A stretch of DNA of 64,000 nt, from positions 1,424,600 to 1,488,599 of the forward strand of contig NC_051115.1 of assembly GCF_014839805.1 (NCBI RefSeq), read 5' to 3'. A model generated the notes under the pieces. That model searched no databases. It had not been told where the DNA came from and was given only the letters and a program-made list of their open reading frames with translations. Both the position numbers and the translations under genes were made by a program. Of the stretch, positions 1-10,087 are shown one piece after another (within the stretch, counting starts at the first letter, position 1; each line of letters starts with the position of its first letter). This DNA comes from Manduca sexta (Eukaryota > Arthropoda > Insecta > Lepidoptera > Sphingidae).

Positions 1-28
1 CTTTATGTTCGGCCAGAGGCTTGGTCGA

Positions 29-216
29 TTTTTTTATTGTTTTGAATGACAAGACGAGCCTGCCGTTCGCCTGATGGTAAGAGATACGACCGCCACTAAG
101 TAGTAGAAACTCCCAACACCTTGAATTACAAAGTATTGTTTGTTATTCCATTGCGCTCGCCATCCTGTCGTGAGGTGTTGTCATATTATGTCCAGTAGTT
201 TTACTGGCTACAATGC
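29..216 (-). mobile_element. REP-B copy
   Basis: Minus-strand copy of the retroposon whose plus end is CATCAGGCGAACGGCAAGCT ... CAATAAAAA. Here it reads TTTTTTTATTGTTTTGAATG ... AGTTTTACTGGCTACAATGC. No RNA polymerase III boxes are visible in this family. Confidence 0.8.
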
Positions 217-765
217 CTAAATGGTAAGAAACCAATAAACTTTATTATGATTGATGCATCTTCGCTGATCCGATTATGGCGGTTAAGGTTGTTTGCAGAA
301 TCCGCCACATTTAGTTTTTTCTACCATATTTAGTTCGGGTTTGGAGCCTTCAGAGAGGTTTGTTATTCAGCAGGCGACTAGTAAATACTAAGCCCTTTTT
401 GCTAGTATGTGTTGAATACTAAATTAGTGAGAAAAGATATAAAAATAAAAATTCCATATATAATAAAAAATATCTTCACTTTATTTACATATTAAAATTC
501 ATACATTTTCTGATAAAAATATAATCTTAAAACTTATCGTTATTGTCAAAACCCTAAGGTGAAAAATTCGCTGAATGGAAATCAAAATTCTATTTTATTG
601 GAACTTTGTTTTCTATACAGCAATATATAACTAATATCTACCTGATACGAACTCCATATTATGGAGTCCTATACATACGTGGATTTAGAGAAGTAAGAAA
701 CAGCATCAGAAATTGTGAAAACAAAAATCACATTAACAATTATAAAAGCGAATAAAATCGAATCC
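217..765. other. Intergenic, nothing recognised
   Basis: AT-rich sequence with no long open frame, no second copy in the window and no splice-bounded coding block. Confidence 0.5.
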
Positions 766-938
766 GCATTTGCGAAAACGAAAGTCGCAATCGTAGTTGC
801 GAAATTGAAAAAAAAATCGCATTCGCAATTGCGAAAACGAAAAAGTCGCACTCGCAGTTGCGAAATTGAAAAAAAAGTATTCGCAATTGCGAAAACGAAA
901 AAGTCGCACTCGCAGTTGCGAAACTTTAAAAAAAAGGG
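766..938. repeat. Tandem array, about 58-59 bp x 3
   Basis: The core GCGAAAACGAAA recurs at 772, 831 and 889, each followed by GCACTCGCAGTTGCGAAA and an A run. The array also contains palindromic TCGCAATTGCGA. Open frames on both strands here are repetitive Lys/Arg or Phe peptides and are by-products of the array. Confidence 0.85.
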
Positions 939-2600
939 CAACCACAATGGCGAATACGAAAGAGCTCTTTCAACAATCTGAAAAGACAAAATACTCAACT
1001 TCAAACAAATACTCAAATCAAATTGTCACAACCAATATTTGTGATGTTTCAAACACTTGTGATTAGGAGACGGAAACATTATGCGTACATATTGCAGTAT
1101 CTACAAAAAAATATGAGGCCTTGCTCAAAAACTAAAAAGCAGTAAAAAAAAAACAGATTCAATAATTTTTGGGCTTTCAAAATTAGCCAAAAACATTGAA
1201 AAACTTGTTACCAGAATTATTTTTGTCAATATTTTTTTTGTATTCACCAAGTGTTTTTTTATATCATTTATCATTACAGCAGTTTTCAATAAATGATCCC
1301 AATCTCTATCTTGAATCCGATTCCGAGAATGAACCAAACAAAATAAGTAATTTGTAAGCAGTCACATAAAACCTAGCTCTGATTGTTTCATATTTGAGAT
1401 ACATAAAAAAAAGCGTTAAAGATCATTTATTAAAAAATACTATTAGTCAACAAAGAAAACTAACTTACTCTGATGTTGCGCCTAGCCATGCCAGAATTAT
1501 TCTGCCTTTCTAGGATGAAGATATAATCAGACTTGCATCAATGTTATAACCTTATATATTATTATGTTTTAACTCCGAATACGTTTAATATATTATGCTA
1601 TTACCAACCTTTGCTCAAATGTTGGTCACAAGAGTTATACAGTCGTATCAAAAGTTTGAAAAATCTAGTTATCGAAATGCTATGAATATTTGACAAAAAA
1701 AAAACTAAAAGGACATATAGTGACTATTTTTTTCTTTTATTTCGATATAATTAGTGTTTCATACAGGTCAACTAAAACAATTAATTTTCAATGCGTTTTT
1801 TATGTTTATGGTTTTATTTTGGTTACATCTGATCACTTTATTATTGATCTAAATGTGTTGTTTAAGTTATAAAGGACTATTTTACTAGTCTGATAATGTA
1901 CAGGGAGATACAAAGATTTAGTTCATGCTACGTGTATGTAACAACGATAAAAATTAAGCCAAATAAATATAAAAAAAAAGGAAATATGATTGGAAAAATT
2001 GTTTTCATAATCTTAGTTTTTGAAGATGAATGAAGTTTGACAGTCTTTTTTTATATTTCCGTACAATTGTGCACTTTTTTTAAATATATTTTTCGTTGCA
2101 CCCTGTATAATTTTTTAATAGTTCGTCAATAATTTTCTTTATTAATGAATGGTCATAAGTTATTATGTTTTAAAGAGACTTAGCGTAGAAAATACTTTAT
2201 ATTATCTCATTACGTATAATGCGATATCTCCATTACATAGATCTGTAGATCGAAAAAAAACAGTAAACTAAAATTAACTTAAAATAATTTCCGAATCACA
2301 CGACATTGCCAGCCTAAAAAAGCTGTCAATTGTGTTACCTTACATTCTAAAAAATACATGGCTTGCAGAATCTTTGTGGGCGAAAACTCACCAGATATTT
2401 CAAGAATCGAAATGTTATCAATTAATTATTAAAAAAGGCGGTTTTAGAAAACAGTACGTCAATTTCTCAACTAGAGCACCATTTTTAAAACTACGAAATA
2501 TCTGAGTCTTATTCCGTCTATGCGGGCGAAACCGTTATTGCGATTATTGATGTTTAAATTGTAAGACAGATTTGATATTCTCTTCTTTTTTACATACAGC
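939..2600. other. Intergenic, nothing recognised
   Basis: AT-rich, with homopolymer runs (A run at 1144-1153). A reverse-strand AATAAA near 2130 is the first plausible poly(A) signal for the ankyrin gene, which would give a 3' UTR of about 1 kb containing SINE-A. Confidence 0.4.
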
Positions 2601-2720
2601 AAAGTGACACCACCTGATGGTAAGTAGAGTGGGGTCCAATAGAAAGTCAAAGGTAAATAGATTTCTTGCCTCTTAACTAAATAGTTAACAAAGTTGTCGT
2701 TCGATTAGTATGTTCGAAAA

Positions 2721-3000
2721 GCAGCGATAGCCTAGTTGGTTGTGGAACGGACTGCCGAGACGAATGTCCGCAGGGTCAAATCCCAACATCTCTGACTTTT
2801 CTAAAGTTATGTGTGTATTTGTGAATTATCGCTTGCTTTAACGGTGAAGGAAAACGTGAGGAAACCTGATAAGTTCTCTATAGGAATTTTGAGGGTGTGT
2901 GAAATCTTCGCACTACAGCGTGGTGGACTAAGGCGTAATCTCTCAGTAGAGGAGGCCCGTGCAGTGGGACAGTATATAATACAGGGCTGATGTTATATTA
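2721..3000 (+). mobile_element. SINE-A copy, nearly complete
   Basis: It has A box TAGCCTAGTTGG and a B-box relic GGTCAAATCC, then the SINE-A body (TAACGGTGAAGGAAAACGT, GTGGTGGACTAAGGC) and a terminal ACAGGGCTGATGTTA. It lies antisense, downstream of the ankyrin gene stop, and may be inside its 3' UTR. Confidence 0.85.
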
Positions 3001-3188
3001 GTAAGACGTATATACCCACGTAGACGGAATAGGCCCTCCTGACAAAAAAATCTGACAATCGGTGTTGTCTAAAAAATATACCATTTGTCATAATTTCGCA
3101 GTCATGTAAATAATACAAAACCTGACGTTTTCACTAGGCTTGCCAGCCTTAAAAACGAATATAATACAGAGAAAATAATGGTAACATT

Positions 3189-3288
3189 TCAACGGCATTT
3201 CTTCAAGAAGTCCAACACTTCTTGCGGGTAGTTTTGTCTCGTTGTGGATTTTGTGGCTGAGCGCGCGTACTCCAAAGGCGTTACTGAA
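3189..3288 (-). CDS. Ankyrin gene, last exon: ankyrin repeat 4 and stop
   Basis: A strong polypyrimidine tract and acceptor TTTTTTTTCTTTCAG precede 100 bp that enter in phase 2. The first T makes Ser with AG from the previous exon. The frame then reads SVTPLEYARSATK, ending VLDFLKKCR and TGA at 3189-3191. TPLEYA is an ankyrin core, and the protein stops just after the second helix. A second AG five bases further in would shift to another open frame (SNAFGVRALSH...), but that frame has no ankyrin pattern. No AATAAA is seen in the 190 bp after the stop; the nearest on this strand is near 2130. Confidence 0.88.
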
Positions 3289-3429
3289 CTGAAAGAAAAA
3301 AAATAAAAATATAAAGCCATCCCGCAATATATAAAAGAAGGAAAAATAAGTTATACTGCGATTTCGCAATACAGCAGTGGAACTAAACCCTTTCAGTAGA
3401 GAAGGCCCAGTAATGGACAGTAGAGAAAT

Positions 3430-3790
3430 TTTGACCTTGCGTTAATAAATGAAACCACATAATCTTTACCTCTAACATTATGCAAAAAATGATATATGAA
3501 TAATGAATATTATTAACAAAGTTCCGGTTTTAGTTTTCTGATTTCATTATTTTGTATATATTTAGTTTGAATATGGCGTGCGAGTGTATTTCTGACTGAA
3601 AGTGTGATGTTGCTGCGACGAATTCTCTTAGAGTAGTAGTAGTGGCATTAGGGCGCGTAAAATTAAAATTACTTTTTACTGATATTTATTTTGTTCGATA
3701 CATTTTATTTTACATCTATGGTTTGAGTAACATATTGTAGTGTTATATTCAATAAGTATGTGGTTTCATTTGGTAACGCAATGTCAAAAT
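3430..3790 (+). mobile_element. MITE-H copy
   Basis: Inverted ends TGCGTTAATAAATGAAACCA and TGGTTTCATTTGGTAACGCA; interior GTGATGTTGCTGCGACGAAT and TTAGGGCGCGTAAAATTAAA. It lies in the last intron of the ankyrin gene. Confidence 0.82.
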
Positions 3791-4074
3791 AATTATATAT
3801 GATACGATAAACTATTTAAAAACTTGATAATGGGATTCGAAGTGGCGTTTACCAGCCGGCCAGTCAAAACTTCAAAGTCCTTTAACTCGCTAACCAGACT
3901 TTATACTTTAAAAATATTTTGCATCTGGATCGAGGACATATACAGGTATAACATAATCAAATATTACGAAAATCTGACATCAATTTTTTTTGCGTGCCCG
4001 CTTCACGTGTGATGCCCCATATGTTATTTCCATACATATGTCTGTTTTCAATTACAGTTAACGATTGTAAAAGG

Positions 4075-4291
4075 GCGTCTTGGGTACGGGCTCTGATACG
4101 ACCGATAAACAGTAGAAACACCAAAACCTTGAATCACAAAGTATTGTTTGGTATTCCATTCTCGCAATCCTGATTTATACTGGCTACAATGTTCAAACTG
4201 GAACACAGTGACTACACACTGCTTGACAGGAATAGACATTGCGGTGTTACCTACCCAGGACTCTCACATATGAGACACCTACCACCAGAAA
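4075..4291 (-). mobile_element. REP-B copy in the last intron
   Basis: Lacks the A-rich end; runs from CTGATACGACCGATAAACAG to TATGAGACACCTACCACCAG. Confidence 0.78.
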
Positions 4292-4359
4292 CCCGCGAAG
4301 GCTGGGCGGTAGTAATAAGATACTTTCTCCGCGAAACAAAAAAAAAAAAGGTAGTTTAC

Positions 4360-4493
4360 CTCATGTTGCGGCAGTGCGCGAGACTCTTCCATTGTTTCCT
4401 GTCGATGTTCTTGAACAGCATCATGATGAGCTGGATGTCGCAGTTGGCGGAGTTCACCGCTAGATGGAGCGCTGTGTCGCCGCCTTTTACGTC
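4360..4493 (-). CDS. Ankyrin gene, seventh visible exon: ankyrin repeat 3
   Basis: This 134-bp exon lies between acceptor CTTCCCCTCAG and donor AACATGAG|GTAAAC. It is phase 0 in and phase 2 out. It encodes residues 623-666: DVKGGDTALHLAVNSANCD followed by IQLIMMLFKNIDRKQWKSL. The GDTALHLAV core is the most canonical ankyrin signature in the protein. The upstream intron (408 bp) consists mostly of one SINE-A copy, and the downstream intron begins with a homopolymer and a repeat fragment. Confidence 0.92.
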
Positions 4494-4557
4494 CTGAGGG
4501 GAAGATATATGTCATTAATTATGGAGAAATGTTCAGTACAGTAAAACGGGTTGTATA

Positions 4558-4873
4558 ATAATAATATCAGCCCTGTATTATATACTTGCCCACTGCTGAG
4601 CACGGGCCTCCTCTACTACTGAGGGGGATTAGGCCTTAGTCCACCACGCTGTAGTGCGGATTGGTAGACTTCACACACCCTCGAAATTCCTATAGAGAAC
4701 TTCTCAGATGTGCAGGTTTCCTCACGATGTTTTCCTTCACCGTTAAAGCGAACGATAAATTCACAAAGAATACACACATGAGTTTAGAAAAGTCTGAGGT
4801 GTGTTTGGGATTTGAACCTGCGGACATGCGTCTTGGCAGTCCGTTCCACACCCAACTAGACTATCGTCGCTTG
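4558..4873 (-). mobile_element. SINE-A copy filling a 408-bp intron
   Basis: A complete minus-strand copy, from ATATCAGCCCTGTATTATAT to the reverse A box CCAACTAGACTATC. It lies between exons 4360-4493 and 4902-5008, leaving only 64 and 28 bp of other intron sequence on either side. Confidence 0.9.
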
Positions 4874-4901
4874 TAATTGTTATTATGAATATATATCTTA
4901 C

Positions 4902-5008
4902 CCCTTTCCATACATCAGCGTCTCCGTGGTGGAGCAGCACGTGGACGGTGTGCAGTCGGGGTGCACGCGCGCTGTGCTGGCTGCAGCTCACGTGCAGCGC
5001 CGTGTAGC
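4902..5008 (-). CDS. Ankyrin gene, sixth visible exon: ankyrin repeat 2
   Basis: Acceptor GTATGTCCAG and donor AAAGGG|GTAAGA bound 107 bp (phase 1 in, phase 0 out). Residues 588-622 begin YTALHVSC and end VHVLLHHGDADVWKG. With the preceding NTDG this is a full ankyrin repeat: DGYTALH, a longer loop (QHSARAPRLHT), then the LL..GADV-type second helix and turn. Longer loops of this kind are common in IkB-family repeats. The exon is GC-rich compared with flanking intron. Confidence 0.9.
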
Positions 5009-5039
5009 CTGGACATACAGACTTCGTTACTATAGAGGC

Positions 5040-5240
5040 TTTCCCACTCTCACTACAACTATAAGCCAGGATCCGTATTGGCAGTCAATCCCTGAACCAT
5101 ATCCCTCCCCTACAGAGACTTTTCCCGCCTTCACACCCACTACAACTCCTGTAAGCCAGGATCCGTATTGGCAGTCAATCCCTGAACCCTATCCCTCCCC
5201 TATAGAGACTTTCCCGCCCTACCCACCACAACTGTAAGCC
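5040..5240. repeat. Tandem array, 82-90 bp x 2.5, leading into REP-O
   Basis: CCAGGATCCGTATTGGCAGT starts units at 5066 and 5156; a third start at 5238 (CCAGGATCAGCAGTG) runs into the REP-O body. The array lies in the intron upstream of the 4902-5008 exon. Confidence 0.8.
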
Positions 5241-5354
5241 AGGATCAGCAGTGTAGTATGACACCGAGCGGTGAAGCTAGCCAAGTCTCAGAGAAAACTA
5301 ATTTGTCATCCCGCAACGAAATCAAATAGATAGGGAGTTGGACATATTAATTGT
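5241..5354 (+). mobile_element. REP-O fragment
   Basis: GGATCAGCAGTGTAGTATGA to ATATTAATTGTCCACTA. Related copies are at 51867-52140 (+), 60380-60665 (-) and 42488-42600 (-). The class is unknown. Confidence 0.6.
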
Positions 5355-5439
5355 CCACTAAACTAACTTCGTTACTATAGGCAATACACAAACGCGCGTC
5401 GTTTATTCCTAAAGGAGTAGTCAGTTCCAAGGCATTTGT

Positions 5440-5603
5440 TGTAAATGTGTTCCGTCCCATGATGTGATAGGTGAGCCATGGCCATATCAGAAATGATTTC
5501 TGGTTGATTTTAAGGAAAACAAATCCAATATAATTTTTCCTGAATCGGGAGTCGAACCCCAGAGCGCTCGCCATACCTCTCGGTACTACACCGAGGCAGT
5601 TTG
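5440..5603 (-). mobile_element. SINE-C-like copy, diverged
   Basis: A reverse tRNA-like head (GGAGTCGAACCCCAGAGCGC ... CACCGAGGCAGT) and a body scrap TGTTCCGTCCCATGATGTGA. Confidence 0.55.
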
Positions 5604-5732
5604 TAGTTAATAATAAAAGTAATTAAATTCAAATATTGAAATCTTTTCACGTAAAGTTCAATTGAAACATATTTTTGGAAGAAATTAAAATATTCGCAAG
5701 ACACAAGTGCAGATTAATTATGATAATTAGTT

Positions 5733-5960
5733 AGACTGCCCTGATGGCGTAGTTGTACTATGTTGTACGGCAGTGATCTGAGGTCCTGGATTCAAATCCC
5801 TGGTCGGGCAAAGCGATATTTGGGTTTTTCTCAGTATCAGCCCGGAGTCTGGAATTTGTGCCCGATAAGGCGATAGGATCGCCCCCTATCATAGGACGGA
5901 ATACACTTAGCCAAAAGTGAGTGCCTTGGTTACGCCTCTGCATACCTCTTTGGGAATGAA
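5733..5960 (+). mobile_element. SINE-C copy, full length
   Basis: A box TGGCGTAGTTGT, B box GATTCAAATCCC, body GTATCAGCCCGGAGTCTGGA and end GGGAATGAATGCGTGATG. Confidence 0.85.
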
Positions 5961-6205
5961 TGCGTGATGAGTGTTCAAAAGAGTATATTTGAAGATTAAT
6001 TCTTATGTGGGCAACTGTACAACAAATATCTATTTATTTACATGTTACCATACAATCAACTGTTATAATTGACGATTAATATAAACATCATGATAACAAA
6101 AACATAAAGGTTAAATGTATAGAAATGTACATTATATAAACGACATATTAGATAAGATGGGTATTTACATACATTATGCACTGTTACTAAAACATCCTGT
6201 ATAAT

Positions 6206-6300
6206 CTACCATCCTACCAATATACTTTTCTACCAATATGATTTTCTACTAATCTACTTTTATACCAAATCACTTTTCTACCATTCTACTTTTCTACCAC
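6206..6300. repeat. Degenerate short tandem repeat abutting a splice donor
   Basis: Units of about 18-20 bp (CTACTTTTCTACCA with variants) repeat about five times. On the gene's strand this is GGTAGAAAAGTAGATT-like sequence starting at the donor GTGAGTGGTAG of exon 6305-6440. Confidence 0.75.
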
Positions 6301-6304
6301 TCAC

Positions 6305-6440
6305 CGTCAGTATTAGCATGATGGATGCGGAAAAGCGGCAGTTGGTCAGCGTCCTTGCGTACTATTTCAGCCAGCACTGCGGCGTACGCGTCACCAGCGC
6401 GTGCGCATGCTATCACCAACGTGTCACCTTGTGCGTCAAC
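6305..6440 (-). CDS. Ankyrin gene, fifth visible exon: ankyrin repeat 1
   Basis: The exon is 136 bp, from acceptor TTTGCTCCAG to donor CTGACG|GTGAGT, phase 0 in and phase 1 out. Residues 542-586 begin VDAQGDTLVIACARAGDAYA, which matches the opening D..GDT.L..A of IkB-type ankyrin repeats. The exon ends HHANTD, completed by the next exon to DGYTALH. The split Gly codon between this exon and 4902-5008 is strong support for the gene model. The donor abuts a tandem repeat in the intron (6206-6300). Confidence 0.9.
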
Positions 6441-6477
6441 CTGGAGCAAAAATTACGGTAGGTTTTATAACATACAT

Positions 6478-6655
6478 ATTGCTTTAACGGTGAAGGAAAA
6501 CATCGCGAGGAAACCTGCATACCTGAGACGTTCTCTATAGGAATTTGAGGGTGTGTGAAGTCTACCCGCACTACAGCGTGATGGACTAAGGCCTAATCTC
6601 TTAGTAGAGGTCCGTGCAATGGGATAGTATATAATACAAGGCTGATATTATTATA
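6478..6655 (+). mobile_element. SINE-A copy, 5'-truncated
   Basis: Begins within the body at TTGCTTTAACGGTGAAGG and ends TACAAGGCTGATATTATTAT. It lies 38 bp upstream of the acceptor of exon 6305-6440, inside the intron. Confidence 0.85.
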
Positions 6656-6861
6656 TTCAATCAACAGAAATTGTGTGACAGCTTTTAACACTTGTACAAG
6701 CCTTTTAATTGTTATCCTCAAAACGAAAATTTCATTTGGGTAATCCCAATAATATATTTACATACAAAATTATGTATTTGTGTTGAATATATCTTTCTCC
6801 TCATCATCGTTTCCCTCTGCCTTATTCTTTTGTTTATACATGGCAAAGTGATCCAACTGCT

Positions 6862-7195
6862 GGTAAAGAGTGGGCTCCAATAGAATGTTGACTGAGAGAT
6901 GATTACCCCTCAGTCGACACAATTATGCCTGTTGGAACTAGATATACACAAGATGATCCCGGGTGACACATTTACGTGTGCCACTATGGTGGGTTTTAAC
7001 ACCTTGTGTACGGTTGCTATCCGGGATAAATAAAATATACATAATACATAACATCACGCATTTATCCCCGAAGGGGTATGCAGAGGCGCGACTAGGGCAC
7101 CCACTTTTCGCCAAGTATGTTCCGTCCCATGATGTGATAGGGGGCGAGCCTATCGCCATATTGGGCACAAATTCCAGACTCCGAAATAAAATATA
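6862..7195 (+). mobile_element. REP-E joined to a minus-strand SINE-C fragment
   Basis: REP-E (GTAAAGAGTGGGCTCCAATA ... AACACCTTGTGTACGG) runs into SINE-C in reverse (ACATCACGCATTTATCCCCG ... GCACAAATTCCAGACTCCG) at about 7050. The SINE-C lacks its tRNA head. Confidence 0.75.
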
Positions 7196-7338
7196 ACACC
7201 AGTAAATACTGGCTTCTAGGAGCTGCAGTGAGTGAGAGCGGCTGACTATCTCAAATATGTAAAACAAGATAGATAATCCTTTATTGAACACCACTTAAGT
7301 AAAAGAAAAAATCCTATAAACAAATTAACTATAACTGA

Positions 7339-7595
7339 ACCCCCTCTTAGCCGAATCTCAACGGAGATCAGCCAGGTACACAGGAGATATTATAGTGCAC
7401 AAGTGTGTGCAATACACAAGAACTCTCTGTTCCTTCACTCTCATAGTCCGGTGAGACGGCAGACATGACCGGAGAGAGATCAGGACCAACGGCTTCACGT
7501 GCCCAGGCACGGAGGTATCACCGCCAACTTCCTGACTCCGAGCTGCGACTGAGTAATTTTTTAAGATGCAAAAACTCAGTCACAATTATTTTGCT
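7339..7595 (-). mobile_element. SINE-D copy, head missing
   Basis: GCCGAATCTCAACGGAGATC ... GTGCACAAGTGTGTGCAATA ... CAAAAACTCAGTCACAATTA; the tRNA-like head is cut. Confidence 0.8.
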
Positions 7596-7779
7596 TCCAA
7601 AACAGTTCTTAATTTTTTTTTTGTGAACAATTGCTTCATCTGTGCCAAAGCGATTCAGGATCCAAGTAATTCGCGTACAAGCCGACAACCGCGGGTTTGT
7701 GTTGTACGTAATGAGAGTACAAAAAAAGTATTATGAACCTTACAAACACACGTTCTAATGACGTTGCAATGGACATTGC

Positions 7780-8090
7780 TTAAAATTGAATTTCTTAACA
7801 TTTTCGCTTATAACTTTTTTATTTATAGTTCTACGACAAAAGTTACTGGACCAAAGTTGTAGAGAATTTAATTTGCAACAAAAAATGTTTATAATTTTTT
7901 TTTGTCAGATAAATAGTTTAAGAGATACATCGTAAAAACCATTTCAACCCCTATTTTCAAGATGGCGGCCGTGGGACAAGGGTGGCGACCCCACAAACTT
8001 GGTTTTAGCTTTATACTGACCCCCCTACACTTCAAAAAAATAAAATTGCGTCCTCTAAAAAACGCAACCCCAAATGTAACTTTTCAATGG
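7780..8090. other. Unclassified AT-rich block with CAAGATGGCGGCCGTGGGAC
   Basis: Intron of the ankyrin gene. It looks repeat-like (TATAACTTTTTTATTTATAG, CGACAAAAGTTACTGGACCA), but no second copy is visible here. Confidence 0.3.
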
Positions 8091-8223
8091 ACTAGATACT
8101 AAGACAGATACTAAGAACTATAACTAGTGCAGCAATAAGCGGTCTTATCGCTAAGAGCGATCTCTTCCAAACAGGTATGAAATTATTTCTACAGAGAAGT
8201 TGTGGGTTTATTAACAAGCTTAC

Positions 8224-8360
8224 CTCTTGAAAAACGCTATCCTTCCCGGCGACGACGGTGGAGTCTATTTTGATTGCGACTCGAATGCATTGCACGATGT
8301 ATCGGGTGAGCAGAGGTCTGTGAGGGCAGCGGAGTGCTGCTGACTTTAGCAAACTGAGGC
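8224..8360 (-). CDS. Ankyrin gene, fourth visible exon: helical segment before the repeats
   Basis: This 137-bp exon runs from acceptor CTAACTTGCAG to donor CAAGAG|GTAAGC, entering in phase 1 and leaving in phase 0. It encodes residues 497-541 (LSLLKSAALRCPHRPLLTRY, then IVQCIRVAIKIDSTV). The pattern of Leu/Ala/Ile spacing suggests helices, perhaps a degenerate ankyrin unit. It joins directly to the first clear ankyrin repeat. The acceptor is followed upstream in the intron by a TTAGG-rich stretch and a repeat fragment. Confidence 0.86.
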
Positions 8361-8362
8361 CT

Positions 8363-8475
8363 GCAAGTTAGGTTAGGATGGGTTAGGATTTTTTTTGTTT
8401 AAAAAAAACCGATCAGTCGCCCCCCCTCCTGAAGGGCGGTAGTCATAAGGCACTTTCTTCGCGAAAACAAAAAGA
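8363..8475 (+). repeat. Short TTAGG-rich stretch and dispersed repeat fragment
   Basis: GTTAGGTTAGGATGGGTTAGG is followed by CAGTCGCCCCCCCTCCTGAA and AGGCACTTTCTTCGCGAAAA. The second part recurs at 33840-33900 and 4290-4345, so this is a dispersed element and not a telomere. Confidence 0.5.
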
Positions 8476-8706
8476 TTTTTCAATGAAACTATTTCGCGGT
8501 TTTTATATTATATTTTTTCTAAATGTCAATTTCAATGATTAAAATTCGCGTAAACATAAGAAAGCTTTTCATCTAGATTAGTATAGAACCTAGGTACCTA
8601 ACCTGGGGGTTACCCCCGCGGGGATAAATCAGCTATTTTACAAGGGTAAAAAAGAAACTATAGGATCGTGAAATAAAAGCAAGTAACAGAGTTGATGTTA
8701 ACATTC

Positions 8707-9006
8707 ACTGATGGTAGGTCTCTCATATGTAAGAGTCCGCCTGGGCAGGTACCACCGCAATGTCTATTTCTGTCAAGCAGTAGTGAGTAGTCACTGTTGT
8801 GTTCCGGCTTGAAGGACATTATTAGTGTAACTACTGGACATAATAAGACTTAACATCTCATGTCCCAGGATGGCGAGCGCAGTGGAATACCAAACAATAC
8901 TTTGTAATTCAATGTGTAGGATGGTGTTTCTACTGTTTATGGGTCGTATCGCTTATCATCAGGCGAAGGGCAAGCTCGTCTCGTCATTCAAAGTAATAAA
9001 AAAAAT
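8707..9006 (+). mobile_element. REP-B copy, full length
   Basis: From GATGGTAGGTCTCTCATATG to CTCGTCTCGTCATTCAAAGT plus an A run. It lies in an ankyrin-gene intron and is followed by HEL-N. Confidence 0.85.
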
Positions 9007-9015
9007 ATTTATATA

Positions 9016-9307
9016 TAAAAGAAAGTGGTGTTAGTTACACTATTTATAACTCAAGAACGGATGAACCGATTTGGCTGAAAATTGGTGTGGAGGTAACTTA
9101 GAACCAGGAGACGGACAGAGGATACTTTTTATCACGTTCCCATGGGAACGGTACGTGACATAAGACGTGGTATAAGAAAGCATTATTTGGTATGGAGATA
9201 GTATAAGACCCTGGGAAGGTTATAGGCTACTATCCCCTGAAAATATATAGCGGGACTTTTATCCCGGAAAACTCCTTCACGCGGGCAAAGCCGCGAGCAA
9301 AAGCTAG
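9016..9307 (+). mobile_element. HEL-N: Helitron-like 3' end
   Basis: The 3' part is GGGACTTTTATCCCGGAAAA, GCGGGCAAAGCCGCGAGCAA and AAGCTAG|T, the CTAG end of lepidopteran non-autonomous Helitrons. It is inside an ankyrin-gene intron. Confidence 0.65.
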
Positions 9308-9483
9308 TGATTAATAAAGATGTTTATATCTGCTTGTATTGTTTTGATAATTTTGAAGGGTAAAATTAGTTTACCACATAGATCACAAGACTAATATTGA
9401 AAAAGCAACTACTGGTATAGCTAGTAGCCTTAACACCCACTTAATGCAGGACATGCAGGATATCATGACCACGCAGGACTTAC

Positions 9484-9611
9484 CAAAGTCGTGAGCGAAC
9501 AGGGCGGGTTTCTGCGCAAGTACCCTCTCACATATGAGAGCGAAGAGAGAGTACTGGAGATCCTCCTGCTCCGCGCCTCGCGACAAACTCAGCAGGATGT
9601 TCTGCAGGACA
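9484..9611 (-). CDS. Ankyrin gene, third visible exon: helical segment
   Basis: Acceptor ACCTTTCCAG and donor GACTTTG|GTAAGT bound 128 bp. The first T completes a Gly codon begun in the upstream exon, and the last G is completed by GC of the next exon, giving Gly again. Residues 454-495 read like packed amphipathic helices (VLQNILLSLSRGAEQEDLQ, then FALICERVLAQKPALFAHDF). No ankyrin TPLH signature is present, so this is a divergent cap or a separate helical domain before the repeats. A third-base-biased, GC-richer composition stands out from the AT-rich introns. Confidence 0.85.
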
Positions 9612-10087
9612 CTGGAAAGGTCACATTCTATTAATAAGTTAATTTAAGTATTTAGAGATTGCAGATCTTTTAATGTTGTTTCCTGGTGGATATTTCTTTA
9701 ACTTCAACTGTGCTTAATTGAAAAAAGAACTTTGTGAAATGTATTTTTTTATGTGTTGTATTGTAAATTTAACTAACTTGTTTTGTAGATTGGTTATATT
9801 CCCGGTTATGCTTTTAACATATTGTATATTTGTGAAAACTTTTGATTGACCTTTCTTTAGCTATATTTACTACTTTATGTTGTGCTAGTCGTAAGTTTTC
9901 ATAAAATAATAGCGCCTACCCGAATGTGAAAGTTTCGGTGTTGGAATGTTCTCGAAAGATCTAGATGTTTCCAGAATGTTCATTCCGTATAGTTATTAAT
10001 GTACACCTAGTGTTAAGAGAAGCTCCAGGAACACGTCATTTCTGGAGGCAAGAGACAGAACTCACAAGGAAAATAAAAGTAACTTAC
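9612..10087 (-). other. Ankyrin-gene intron without recognised repeats
   Basis: A short intron of 476 bp with a GTAAGT donor and TTTCCAG acceptor. It is the only one of the seven introns in which I recognised no mobile element. Confidence 0.6.

Noticed and set aside
3088..3369. 93-codon minus-strand frame over the last exon
   Set aside because: It is in a different frame from the ankyrin sequence and runs through the polypyrimidine tract and intron. The phase-matched frame gives TPLEYA and a stop.
4926..5237. 103-codon plus-strand frame with repeated YWQSIPEPYPSP
   Set aside because: It covers the antisense of an ankyrin exon and then a DNA tandem repeat; the peptide repeat follows from the 90-bp unit.
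8363..8390. Telomere-like TTAGG repeats
   Set aside because: Only three or four imperfect units, next to a dispersed repeat and inside an intron.
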